Source of the DNA: Cladobotryum mycophilum
Lineage: Eukaryota > Ascomycota > Sordariomycetes > Hypocreales > Hypocreaceae
NCBI GenBank assembly: GCA_036429605.1
Contig: CM071589.1
Span: forward strand, 1,488,001 to 1,552,000
Direction of reading: 5' to 3'
Length of the DNA: 64,000 nt
Shown here: positions 32,988 to 43,817 of the stretch, one piece after another
Numbering within the stretch: position 1 is the first letter of the stretch
Layout of the letters: each line of letters opens with the position of its first letter
Program-made: the position numbers and the translations under genes
The notes under the pieces: model-generated
What the model was told of the DNA's origin: nothing
Seen by the model: the letters and a program-made list of their open reading frames with translations, nothing else
Database searches by the model: none

Positions 32988-35396
32988 TTATGAGCGAAGA
33001 ATGCCAAGTGAATGAAGAGCTGACTGTACTAATGCAATGCTGTTCGCCGCCAAAATTTGCGCAAAAGAGGAACTCGATTTTGTCTCCAACTGTAACTTGG
33101 AGACTACCCTCTGGTACTTCTCTCCCTGGGGCCCATACACAATGCGCATCCCAGCCTCCGCACGAGCGTAGTATAGTCGCGCCTCCTCCACTTTGTTGAG
33201 CTCATGGAAAAGGTTCCCAAGATTCTCCATAGTACTAAGTGCAGGGGGTAGGTCTCTACCATGGGACTACCTAAAGCCTTCTCGTAGCCTCGGAGGGCTC
33301 GTTCGTACATGGCTTTCGCATCGCTAAATCGACCTTGGCTTTTATAAAGATTGCCTAGATTATGGGCCGTACCTAGCGTGGATATATGTTCAGGTCCCCA
33401 TGCCTTCTCGTAGCCTCGAAGGGCTCGTTCGTACATAGGTTCTGCATCACTAAGCCGACCTTGATTTTTATAAAGGTTTCCTAGATTATTGACTGTGTCT
33501 ATCGTAGATGTATGTTCAGGTCCATATATCTTCTCTTTATCTCGAAGCGCTCGTTCATGCATAGCTTCTGCATCACTAAGTCGACCTTGGTCTGAATAAA
33601 GATTCCCTAGATTATTGACTGTACTTAGCGTAGATGTGTGTTCGGCTTCATATACCTCCTCGTAGCCTCGGAGAGCTCGTTCGTACATAGCTTCTGCATC
33701 ACTAAGTCGGCCTTGGTGTGCATACAGAAGACCTAGATTATTGACTGTGTCTAGCGTGGATGTATGTTCGGCTCCATATATCTTCTCCCTGCCTTGAAGG
33801 GCTCGTTCGTACATAGCTTCTGCATCGCTATATCGACATTGGTCTTCATAGAGCATGCCCAAATCGTGGAGTATCCACTCATCTCCTTCCTGCGGCTCTA
33901 AACCTAGTTCCATGATCTTTGCGCATCGATCTACATGTCGGAGGAGCCGTCGCTGCACCAACCAGTACTCTGGCTCACTAGAGTTTGGCAGATGTAATGC
34001 CACACAACTAATAGCTAGCTGTGCCATGTCGACACGCACCTCTGTATGTAGTGCATTTATAATCCACGAGTGAATGCACCCGTGTATGCTGTATCCGCGA
34101 GAGCCGGCTTCTACAAGGCTATACCTGCAAAGTACTCGCATGGCCTGGTGAAAGCGGAGTTCATCTTGCACAAGTTCCCCTAACCAACTGGTTGTATCAG
34201 ATTCACCCCGCTGGAGCAACTCATACCACAAGTCCTCGTTATCGAAATATGCCCATAGCTTTAATACCATTGCTGCAGCCTCATTCTCTCGCTTAATATG
34301 CTTGTACGAAATATTCCAGGTTGAGTACATGGCACGGTTCTCATACGATAACAGTCGGGGGCTTTCCCTTTGCAGTCGTAACCATGATTCGTCGTACAGC
34401 TTCAGGTACTTTCCCCAGCTCATTGCAGTTTCTTCAAGGTAAGCACCAGCAGTTGAGAGGGCAAGGGGTAGTCCATCGAGTCGCTGTGCAAGTTGAGTAG
34501 CAGCATCATCTAGAGATATGTGTTAGCGCTAATTTAGATCCGTAGTTCTAGGTGCGCTAACCATGATAGGCATCTTGTCGATGCGACGTAGAAGTGAGGA
34601 TTTCTAGACTATCTTTGATGTCCTTGAGCTTCTGCAGGTGAATCAACCGGCCGAGTTTTACCGCGGATGATCGAGTGGTTATAATGATAGCTCCATGGAA
34701 GCTAGTAGGGAGGAAGGGACGGATGTCAAAGGCTTTTGATGCCACTGTTTCCACTTCGGTCGGGTCTTCTTCGTTTACTGCACCAGTACTTGCAGCCTCG
34801 CTGGTGCTCTCGCGCTCATCCTCCCTACCATATAGTTTGGGGGTATCGTAATTATCGTAGATGATAAGCCATCGATTGTTCCTAGGCTCATCCAGCCATC
34901 GATTAACGGCTTGCACTGACTGGTCGAGATCTCGACTCTCCACAGCGTTCTTGATATACGTCGATGACGGGTGTTGGCGCGCTATGCGTTCAGCTACTGG
35001 GACAAAGCTCTGTTTCAGCGATGTCTCATCTTTCGCATTCAGCCAGATGACAGCCGAATAGTCAGTGTAATGGCGCTTGATGTATGCTATCGTTAATTGA
35101 GTTTTCCCCATCCCACCTAGCCCATGAAGGATGGCGGTGCGGCGCATCTGGGGATGTTCTAAGATCTCATGCATCTGCGCCAGCTCCTCTCTCCTTGCTA
35201 CGAAGTGGGCCACTTCAGTAACTTGCGACAAGTCGGGAGTAAGGGCAAAGGTCTCTTCCTCATTCTCTTGTCCAGATTTTGAATCCGCGTGATAGATATT
35301 GACATTGAATGTTCCTCCTTGCGAGGCACTGTTGCCTACCAGGACATTACGGCCTTCTATTGGGCCTTCAAATGAGGGGCCACTCATTGTAGCCAT
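32988..35396 (-). CDS. NLR-type protein: NB-ARC ATPase with TPR repeats (3' end frameshifted)
   Basis: Exon 1 is 35396-34562 and exon 2 starts at 34509; intron GTTAGC..CTAG. Residues 1-40 are a short Gly/Asn-rich N-terminus (GNSASQGGTFNVNIY, see findings). An NB-ARC domain follows: Walker A GLGGMGKT at 92-99, Walker B RWLIIYDNY near 175-183, and the IIITTRSS segment. Then come the winged-helix-like region and a set of kinesin-light-chain-type TPR repeats of exactly 42 residues. In this frame the protein ends at 33104 with an unrelated tail. The TPR reading continues in another frame to a stop at 32988 (ENLGNLFHELNKVEEARLYY), implying a frameshift near 33221-33298. Fungal NLRs sense non-self or stress and trigger cell death. 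Confidence 0.85.
33298..33801 (-). repeat. Four tandem 126-base TPR-encoding units
   Basis: Units start at 33298, 33424, 33550 and 33676 (each with CTCGTTC on the + strand), exactly 126 bases (42 codons) apart; a partial fifth starts at 33802. Each encodes NLG.LY..QGR.SDAE.MYERALR-type sequence. The units remain alike at DNA level, including at third positions, suggesting recent expansion or gene-conversion-driven exchange. Confidence 0.9.
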
Positions 35397-35912
35397 ATAA
35401 AAAGGGAAGGGCGATAAAGCAGTATAGGAGACTGCACTGATTGTAAGAAATATAATTGCTTAGTACGTCTTCTCAGTCGCTATCGAGCGTGTGTTTAGAA
35501 GCAAACGATATTGCTACGGATGGTGGCGTGGAGAAGTTCGCGATCCGTTGCAGCCTGGCCACACCATTAGGCATTATTGAAGGGTGGATCAAGATTACCC
35601 AATCCGGCATATACGAACACGGCTAAAAGACTTTATAATGCAGCTACTTGTACTTGTACTGGAGCTCTGGGTTGGGCATCCACGGACGGGGCCGGGACAT
35701 GGATCCGCGGAGACAGAGCCCCGCATACCAGCTATGGATATTACACGTCAGATCATGTCATGCATCCCTCACCTTCAATCCCCCTTTCAACATCATCTCG
35801 AACACCATAATTGAGCATCAAATACGCCTCTACGATACCGAAAAGCTGCCTTAGCAAACACCCTGAAGTTTATATATATATATATATATATATATAAACA
35901 AAAGGTTTCGGC
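35397..35912. other. Divergent intergenic region between NLR and F-box genes
   Basis: About 516 bases with a TA run at 35869-35896 directly before the F-box leader. No gene seen. Confidence 0.55.
35870..35896. repeat. TA microsatellite upstream of the F-box gene
   Basis: An uninterrupted AT dinucleotide run ending about 16 bases before the ATG at 35913, so it lies in the leader or core promoter. Confidence 0.85.
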
Positions 35913-37235
35913 ATGGATCGCATGACCATTAACCAGTTACCCACAGAGCTTGTTGCCTCTATTCTCAGGTTCCTCGATTGTTCTTCGTCCCTTCATGCGC
36001 GATACATATTTGAAGACCCTGCGAAAATACTCCATGATGATAAAGATGCCCAAAAAATATTCACTTCTCAAATCGAGGAATCCAAAAGCCATCTGAAAAA
36101 TGCGTCACTCGTCTGCCGTTTGTGGAGAGAATGCCTTCTATCAATACTGTTTCGTCATGTTATTTGGAAGTTCGAGCGCTTGGAACGCCCTCTTCCTGAT
36201 GAAGACCCATTTACCGACGTAAAGGAACTTGAATGGCTGCGCTTCATACAACGCCAAGGTTTATCGCAGCACGTGGAGAGCCTCGCCATCATCATCACAT
36301 ACCCAGAGATAAAGATTGGCGATGATCTCTCGCACCATCAGCATTATGGTATTCAGCCGAGCCATATGCCAGCTTCAACGGGAGGCAACGAACGAGCAGG
36401 TTCACAAGCACAAGTTGAGGACACTCCCGTTTGGGATAACAATTGGCTTTGGCGGACAATCTTTGACCATCTTGACTTGTCCACCATCACGCTCGTCGGT
36501 TCACCTTGCGTCCTCGCCTCTCTGCTGGGCAGACCCATTGATCTTTCAGCTGCTTGGCTCTTCCGCCAGCGTTTCCATATTCTGTCACTCTCAAGGTCTA
36601 CGCCTCCAAGTGAACCCAGTCAGAGACAGCCGTTACCACCACCTCTTCCACTTGATTCTAGGAGCATTCCGTGCGACCTTTTTAGCATTCGCGAGTGGAC
36701 CAGTCTTCTTATAAACGAAGGATCTTCTATCAACGCCTATAGCACTTATGAATATTTTAATCATACTCCTCCATCCTTGCTCCCTTCCCTCCTCGACGCC
36801 TCCAACTCTTCCATGAGCAAACTGCTCTCCTCCCTCTCCTCCCTCTCCTACATTGCCATATTCCCCCTTTCTACTCACATAGCGGAAACGATAATCCCCA
36901 ACATCCCTCCCTTGCACCGCTTCTACATCCAGATCGTCCCGATTCAGCTCAACTTTTCTGAAAAACACCCGGCAATAGATATAAACGATTTCTGGGTTGA
37001 GCGAAACTCTGCCTATGCCCACCTGGCAATGGCGATATTCGATATGCAGCCCTCTGGAGCATGGGTGGACTTGAAGGTTTTTGAGTCGGGTGATTCTTTC
37101 GACGGCGAGGCTTGGGAAATGGCTATAAGATTTGTTGTCTTTAATGCAGGCCAGAGATGGAGGGTTGGTGGCGATGGGATCTTTATCAGGAGAGAGGATG
37201 AGTTGACATATTTGCCTCTCCCTACTTCCAGTTGA
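35913..37235 (+). CDS. F-box domain protein
   Basis: An intron-less 440-residue frame. The N-terminus (INQLPTELVASILRFLDC) is a clear F-box, the adaptor surface that binds Skp1 in SCF ubiquitin ligases. A second conserved region (ASLVCRLWRECLLSILFRHV) follows at about residue 65-85, as in fungal F-box proteins. The rest has no recognisable repeat; a serine/leucine-rich stretch is at about 290-320. The substrate is unknown. It is divergent from the NLR gene, which makes a link to its regulation possible but speculative. Confidence 0.85.
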   Translation: MDRMTINQLPTELVASILRFLDCSSSLHARYIFEDPAKILHDDKDAQKIFTSQIEESKSHLKNASLVCRLWRECLLSILFRHVIWKFERLERPLPDEDPFTDVKELEWLRFIQRQGLSQHVESLAIIITYPEIKIGDDLSHHQHYGIQPSHMPASTGGNERAGSQAQVEDTPVWDNNWLWRTIFDHLDLSTITLVGSPCVLASLLGRPIDLSAAWLFRQRFHILSLSRSTPPSEPSQRQPLPPPLPLDSRSIPCDLFSIREWTSLLINEGSSINAYSTYEYFNHTPPSLLPSLLDASNSSMSKLLSSLSSLSYIAIFPLSTHIAETIIPNIPPLHRFYIQIVPIQLNFSEKHPAIDINDFWVERNSAYAHLAMAIFDMQPSGAWVDLKVFESGDSFDGEAWEMAIRFVVFNAGQRWRVGGDGIFIRREDELTYLPLPTSS

Positions 37236-40012
37236 AGGACGTTTGTGCACACAAGACGTTCCAGGTCTGTCTCGTGCCTCAACCGGGAAACAGCAGACTG
37301 TCTAAATTTAGGGCCAAACACACTGAACAGGAAAACAAATTGGACAACTATACTGTATATCTAACCTAGCAAGTTGTTAAAGCGTGCAAGAATCGCATTA
37401 ACAGTTTAATCAAGATTGTGCGTTTGCCCCACGGGATTGCATCTAATCCATGGATATGCTATGTCACAATGTAACTTACATCGAGTGAACTTGGACTCGG
37501 GGGAGTTTACCTCGTTATTAAAGCCAGCCAAGATGAAAATATACTGGCCAAATAGCATATCATCCATACCTCAGCTACAATCTTAAGTAGATGGATATGG
37601 TAACTAACTTGTGGTTCCCGAGAGTTGTTACGATTGTTATCAATGCCTGTCACGCGGGAGAACAAAAGGACTGATTTCGAGAAACAAGAGAAACAAACAG
37701 AAACCATGAATATGAATATGTACACTAGACATTCCGGTGTTTATTTTCCTGTTTATATATGAATCCATCCAGCTAAAGCCCTCCAGCTATTCGGATCAGA
37801 TGCTGCAACGCGCTGGGAGCATCACTGCAATCCATCCTTTCAAAACTTCCGTCCATTTACACAATGCCCGCCAACAATGAGATCGATGAGTGATGTATTC
37901 GTGTTTGTGAAGGTCCCATAAGTAATTTCATGGCTTGCCATCTGAGTTGATTCAAGCCGTCATGTTAGCCACTTACTGGTCATGGCGAAATCGAGAAATC
38001 CGCCTTCTATGACAAAATCATACGTCAAGATGACAATATCGCGTAGCTCGTTTTAGCTCCTTTCTTCCTTTTGCTCGATTTGTAGGTGCCAAATTTTAGG
38101 AGTCTGCTCCATTACACTTTGTTCATTGCTTGTCTTTCTCCAGGCACTTCAGTCGCTTGCAACGACAATAGATGGGAGTCCCTGTTCGAGAGAGTCCTTT
38201 TTTTTAACCTGAGCGGTAGTACTGTACGAGGCGGAAACTATTTCCTTTATGTTATATATTGGATCCAAGTCCTCTCCTTCTGCTCCTTGACTCTTTCCCC
38301 ATGACATGGCATGTGATGGCAGCTTTGTTAAGCCACTAGTGATTGTGGTTGAATATACTCGCTAATGGATCCGACGACAATTTTTCTCCTTCTGTACGCT
38401 GGAGCTCCATGACGGATTCATGTTTCTGATCTTAATTCATTCGCCATGACGAGAGTATGATCAAAAGTGCTTCATCTGCTCGGCGCTGCCAGCCACCAGG
38501 TGTAGTGAACAGCTGAAGGGACGTAGAGATCTAGAGCTGGGCGATCATGGCGGGGATCTGTTTCGCAGCAATTGTTTAGTCTCCATCTTAGTCGTCAAAG
38601 ATGTCAAGACTCGGCTGGTGGGTGAGTACTTATTGAAAGTATACCCCTAGCTTTTGGCTTCTGTCGGTTGTTGGGCTTGGGACGCTGGAACCTCTTCGCG
38701 CCGTTCATGTTTGTAACGCGGTGTTTCTATCGGATGTTAGAGAATGCATAATAGAGATAGGCGACTATGAAGTAAACTTACCTCCTGTGTAATACCCTAT
38801 GCGGCTCCCCTGTCACTGGTATTTCTGTCTCTGGTAACGCGAGACCTCCACATGTTATTCGCGGCGAACACTGCCACGAGGTCCGGGTTAAGATAGAAGA
38901 CCGGGTGCTCGCGCTTCTTAATCATCTGGGTAAATCGCTCGCGTTCCAGCTCGTCCCGGGGGTAGCGTCCTCGAGCTCGTCGGTTTCGAACCTGTCCAGC
39001 CTCGAAAGGAGGCGGGCCTCCGTGATCTCGGATTACTGGTAATGACCCCCGCAAATGAGGGCATGGCGCCTTGAGATTGTATTATGCTGCCCGATGGACA
39101 TAACATATATTGATCTTTGAGGCTGAAGTGTAAAAAGGTCCATCTCCTGTGGTGTTTGTGTGATAACGTGATGTGAACTCGATCGAAATGGTTCATCAAA
39201 AGATACGCTGTACTCTTCTCATGGCCTCTGCGTAGTATCTTGATATCACAAAATAAATCCCGAGAAGTAGAGATTGAGGGACAGGCGTTTGTGTTGTATA
39301 AATAGCATCTCCCACGGAATGATTCGTTGAGGTTCGGAGCATCTCCCTTCTCTCTGGCATGAGAGATGGGTATCAATACACAAAGTGCAAAAAGAGAACT
39401 TGAAAAATAGCTGTAAAAAGAGCCCCGGCATTTCTTATCTGTATCTGTATCTGTAGGTGTCTGTATATGAAGGGTAGAGAGAGATGGAAGAAAGACAGGA
39501 GAAGGGAGACGAGGGAAAATAAATAGTCCATGCTGCCTGCTGTCCGCGCGTGAATAGGACTTGGCCACAATAGAAACAATAACGGATTACTGCAGTGAAT
39601 CAATCGCTATTCATTCTCCACTCACATTAACCCATCGGCTAGGTGCAGAAAGTCGTCTATGACAACACTAAACTGGTAATGAAACCCAGTTACTGCTTCC
39701 ATCCTGCGAGTAGGCGTTGCTCAATCTATTCACCAGTGCCAGTCACATCTATTCAATCAAGGGGCCTCGTTCCGTGTAACTTCAACAATGAGCAAGCCGT
39801 CGAGACTCTCAAAGTTGGATATTATAATCTGTCTATTGTTGAACGCGAGCCCAAGCAATCCAATGTAGAAACCAATAACCAGTGTATCCGAAAGCACCTT
39901 GGTCTTCCCAACCGTCTTTTGAGCAGAAATATCATATGTAAACCCAGAGATATGGCGCCCCTGTATCAATCCCAAGTCCCCATAGTATGTATATCATGAC
40001 ATGGCATCCAAA
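37236..40012. other. Long intergenic region, 2.8 kb
   Basis: No supported gene. A minus-strand open stretch at 38797-39081 reads as plausible protein (RDHGGPPPFEAGQVRN...) but has no ATG in frame, and a stop precedes it; it could be an internal exon of a decayed gene. A TATCTG-type repeat lies at about 39437-39460. Confidence 0.5.
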
Positions 40013-41374
40013 TCAGTCGTCTTCCTCGTCATCATCATCACTATCCGTCAAATCAACCTTCTTCTTCTGAAGTTGATGCTCAGTCATTTCTATATAAGAG
40101 CTCCAACTCAACGCCAAGAAAGCAAGAATAATCAACGAGCCGCCAAAGATGGAAGCCGAGCTAAGCGGTTGGCCAGTAATAATCCAATCCGTCACGGCAA
40201 TAATAAAAATCGTAAGCAAAGCAGAAACAGAGGAAAGGACGGGAGAAGTTAGAGCTATAAGAATCAGAAAGGAACCGGAAAAGGTCATGTTCGAGAACAC
40301 CGCCAACGCTATCAGCCAACATGTTCTAGCGTTTGGAATGACAAAATTCTCAATGTTGAAAAGGTCGAGAAAAACCAAAGGAATCCAGAGCACCGTCAGG
40401 GTGAAGAAGCCGATGCAGGAGGCAAAGAAGTTACTGAAGATGACGGTCCTACCAGTCGACATGGTTTCCGGCCCACAGGCTAACCGCTTATACAAAACCT
40501 CATATAGGCCGTACAAAACAGAGCCAACGCCAATTACCATGTTACCAAGGAGCCGAGTCCCCGAATCAGAGCCAGGGTTTGGCCCCTCTCCATTTTCAGA
40601 GCCACCGTCTCCGTAAGCCACGATGAGCACACCAACAATGGCAACAACAACGGAGATGGATTTGTCCATCCGAAGGGGTTCCTTGAGAAGCGGCACAGAG
40701 AATGCGTAGGCAAAAAAGGTCGAACAATTGTAGATTGCTGTGAGGTCGCTTGGGTTGGTCATCGACACAGCAATATACCAGCTTAAGCCAGCAATTGTAA
40801 GCGAGCAGGTGATTAAGATGGTACACCGAACAATGTATTTAATAGATCTCGATGTAGGCCGCGACAGACCAAACACATCCAACGTGTGGAGTTCCACCAT
40901 CAGCGCTGACGATTTGAGCAATTGCGTGTGCCTCCTCCAGAACGTGTCCCACGGCATGTTCCATTTCTGAACCCGCAGAATCAAAAGGTGAATTGGCCAT
41001 AGAAGCGTCCACGAGCTGTGCGTAACAAACATCATGCAGTATGCCTTTTTCCAGCCCAGTTCTCCTTGGATGTATGAGCTCAGCTCCGTCTGCACGCAAA
41101 AGGCGACCAAACTGAGTGTAAGAAAGATGGCGGCATATGTATACTTCTTGCGGGCCGAAGTCGCAGCCAAGTTGGAAGGGCTCCGGCTGCGCATGGTTGA
41201 GCGTGTTCGTCTCGACATTGTCGACGGTCTGGATGTTGGGGGCCCATGGAGGTATCTCTCGTTTGAGGGGCGGCCTCGTTCAGTGTCCTGGGCATCATCG
41301 CTCGATTCGCTAAGCAGCGGCACAGTAGAAGTTCCACGAAGGAGGCCCCCTGGGCGGCGAGTATTCCCAGCCAT
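40013..41374 (-). CDS. Drug/metabolite transporter (DMT) superfamily membrane protein (EamA / SLC35F-like)
   Basis: A single 453-residue frame. Residues 1-75 are a polar, Ser/Arg-rich cytosolic N-terminus, then about ten hydrophobic helices from residue 77 to 435, and a polar C-tail rich in Asp (DLTDSDDDDEEDD). The repeat structure with a central cytosolic loop and the segment AIYNCSTFFAYAFSVPLLKEPL match the EamA/SLC35 pattern; yeast relatives are vacuolar or endomembrane DMT proteins. The substrate cannot be read. The gene is intact and intron-less. Confidence 0.87.
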   Translation of the reverse strand: MAGNTRRPGGLLRGTSTVPLLSESSDDAQDTERGRPSNERYLHGPPTSRPSTMSRRTRSTMRSRSPSNLAATSARKKYTYAAIFLTLSLVAFCVQTELSSYIQGELGWKKAYCMMFVTHSSWTLLWPIHLLILRVQKWNMPWDTFWRRHTQLLKSSALMVELHTLDVFGLSRPTSRSIKYIVRCTILITCSLTIAGLSWYIAVSMTNPSDLTAIYNCSTFFAYAFSVPLLKEPLRMDKSISVVVAIVGVLIVAYGDGGSENGEGPNPGSDSGTRLLGNMVIGVGSVLYGLYEVLYKRLACGPETMSTGRTVIFSNFFASCIGFFTLTVLWIPLVFLDLFNIENFVIPNARTCWLIALAVFSNMTFSGSFLILIALTSPVLSSVSALLTIFIIAVTDWIITGQPLSSASIFGGSLIILAFLALSWSSYIEMTEHQLQKKKVDLTDSDDDDEEDD

Positions 41375-42588
41375 GATGGCAATTCAATTCTTCGTCTTTG
41401 TTGTGGTATTCAATGGCAATCTTCAAGATCGGAATCGTCTCTCGGATGGTTGGTTCTGCGGCAACGGTCACCAGCAACGCTTGATCTGTCGCAAGGAGCG
41501 CGGTGGTGGTGATGGTGGGTGCATGTGAGGATGTTGAAGAAGACGAGACTGTGGAATTAGAATGCAATACAATGCAATGCCTCGTCAGCTTCGTAACGGG
41601 AGATGAGTCTCGTAAAGTCGAATGTGGAGCAGACAAAGCCTTGAATTGCCGGAATCGGGGGTGGGCAGGGACAAAGGGATATTTAGGTAATAAGGGGAGC
41701 CGAAACAGGCACAAGGGGAAAAGAAAACGTAATGGATGGAATGGATGAATGGAGGGATGGATGGATGCAGGATGCTGAGATCCCTCCCCCTTGTTCATGC
41801 CCATGCTCGCTGAGCCTCCAACGATCCGTGGGTTCAGCCCCCGCCCGATCAATATTAGTGTTGTGTCAGCCACTGAAAACAGCCTGGGGTACCCCTCAAA
41901 CGACACTATATCCACTACATTGCAGCGCCTTGCAGACCAACAGGTGGGTTGCAACGCTCCAAGTGCCCAGGAACAGTAAAAGAGACCCGTAGATTAATAG
42001 AAGATCTACAAGTATGGATACAAAGGAAATGAAACAGGAACAAAAGAAATAGACAAAAACAAGAAGAATAATTGGAAATAACCAGAAACGAGATAAATTC
42101 TCAGACACGAGAGGAATCAAGAGAAACGATAAAACACAAATCCGTCTACCATAATTAGTGTTCCAGTGTTTAGTTTCGACCCCTGGAGTCCACTAAAGGA
42201 TCATGATGGGACTCCTAATAAATGCCAACTTGCAGGAATCACCACTTGCTTTTAATCACAAAGGCCCCCAAGTCACTTGAGATGACGTCAAATCGTACTC
42301 TTGAGCATCAATATTCTAGCAAGTCACGCGATCCTTTGCAACAGTGGCCAAGATATGAAGATGCCACCGCTACTCTCAATCTCTACAGCTTGGTCATCTA
42401 CAAGTCTTTTTTAATATCTTTTAATATCGCCGCCGTTTATTTAACATTCTAACAGTCACTTGCTGATAAAAGACAGGGAATATGACAGCTTATTGTTGCA
42501 CTACATTTGCACCCGACCCATAAAGGGGTCACCCATCAAATCCTTCATTTCCATCATACCCTTTACATTCCAGTCCAATTACACTCGT
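41375..42588. other. Intergenic region
   Basis: About 1.2 kb; promoter and leader of the transporter (left part) and the 3' side of the aldo/keto reductase. An ATGGATGG-type repeat lies at about 41730-41768. A 214-codon minus-strand open frame (41310-41954) overlaps the transporter coding end and is not credible. Confidence 0.5.
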
Positions 42589-43698
42589 TCATTTGGCATC
42601 CGCTCCAAACAGAACCTCTTTAGTATCATAGCCATACTCAAGATCTCCATGCCAGTATACAATGGAGTCAGCCTTTGCAATCTTCCACGCCTCGTCGAGC
42701 GCCTCTACAACTTCATTCGGCAGAGGTCCCTTTTCAAGATCAACGAGGTTGCTCTCCAACTGCTCGACGCTTGAAACACCAATAATAATGCCATCGTTTC
42801 CGTCCTTGATCTTGAGGGCCGAGTGATGGACTGTCCACCTCAAGGCTGTCTCCAGCATTGTTAACCCCGCTGCTTCAATTGCTGTCTCCACGACCTTGAG
42901 CGCATTGAAGGTGCTGTCCTTGAAGTATCGCGAACGGTACATTGTACCCAATTTGGATGACGCATTAGAGAAGCGTCCACTCTCGGGAAGAATGTCCTTG
43001 GTGCGGATTTTCCCAGAGAATAAACCTCCGGCAAGGGGATTGTAAACCACAATATCCAATCCATAACGGCGGCAGGCAGCCACCAGCTCAGGTTCAATAT
43101 TCCGAGTTATGACATTATACATCCCTTGATATAAGCTAGGCTGAACCCAGTTGTTGTACTTGCAGGTGAGAACAACTTCTGCTACTTCATAGGCCGTGAA
43201 GTTGCTGATGGCAAAGGTGCGGAATTTTCCAGCTTTGTGAAGACGGTCCATCGCTTCCAGTGTTTGAACAAAAGGAACTGCTCTGTCAGGTTTGTGGAGA
43301 TATAGAATCTGCGCATCAAGTTTAGTGTATGAATCCAAGCCGCAGACACTGCTCAATACTCACATCAACAGAATCTGTTCCTAGTTCCTTCAAACTCGTC
43401 TCAACAGACTCAACCACCTTGTCGGCCGCATTGTCGCCAGGATTCGACGGGTAAATGACCTTGGTAGCCAGGCTAAGCCCCTCTCCTTCCAGTTGGCTTG
43501 GCGTGTGAATCCCTCCTGTTGGCCTGCAACGTAGAGTCTGGCAGTGTCTATTTCATTGTAGCCGCGGGACTGTAGGACGTCGAGGACCTTGTTGAAGGTG
43601 TCCAAATCGGTGATTCGAGCGCCAGCACTCTCGTCAGGTCCAAAGGTCATAAGACCAAGGATGATGCGGTTCTTTGGCGACTGGGCTATGAGAGGCAT
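42589..43698 (-). pseudogene. Aldo/keto reductase (AKR7 / norsolorinic-reductase-like), frameshifted
   Basis: Exon 1 starts at 43698 (MPLIAQSPKNRIILGLMTFG) and reads through EIDTARLY, with catalytic Asp and Tyr, to NWKERG. The homologous continuation (GLSLATKVIYP, catalytic Lys) is in another frame. One added base in the GAGAGGGG stretch (about 43478-43486) would restore it. The reading frame then runs to a GTGAGT donor at 43363. Exon 2 (43308-42589) starts with ILYLHKPD, catalytic His, and continues to the C-terminus. The corrected length, 351 residues, fits the family. These NADPH enzymes reduce aldehydes and ketones. A TATATAA element at 43811-43817 marks the promoter. Confidence 0.82.
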
Positions 43699-43810
43699 TT
43701 TGAGTGTCTTATTTTGGTGGTATTAGTTATGAGAGAAATGTTAAGAGAAGAGTGTATGAAGTGATGAGCGTAGGAATGTCGATATTGTAGTTTCCCCAGG
43801 ATATGCCAAT

Positions 43811-43817
43811 TTATATA
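43811..43817 (-). promoter_or_regulatory. TATA box of the aldo/keto reductase gene
   Basis: TATATAA on the minus strand about 113 bases before the ATG at 43698. Confidence 0.5.

Noticed and set aside
38980..39000. GGTTCGAAACC-like T-loop on the minus strand, possible tRNA
   Set aside because: No matching stems for acceptor, D or anticodon arms around it; coincidence.
38918..39568. Candidate gene on the minus strand around 38.8-39.6 kb
   Set aside because: Two frames overlap, one lacks any ATG, and splice joins I tried meet stops. Left as intergenic with a note.
41310..41954. 214-codon minus-strand open frame
   Set aside because: It overlaps the transporter N-terminal coding region in another frame and lacks homologous features; composition looks like non-coding leader.
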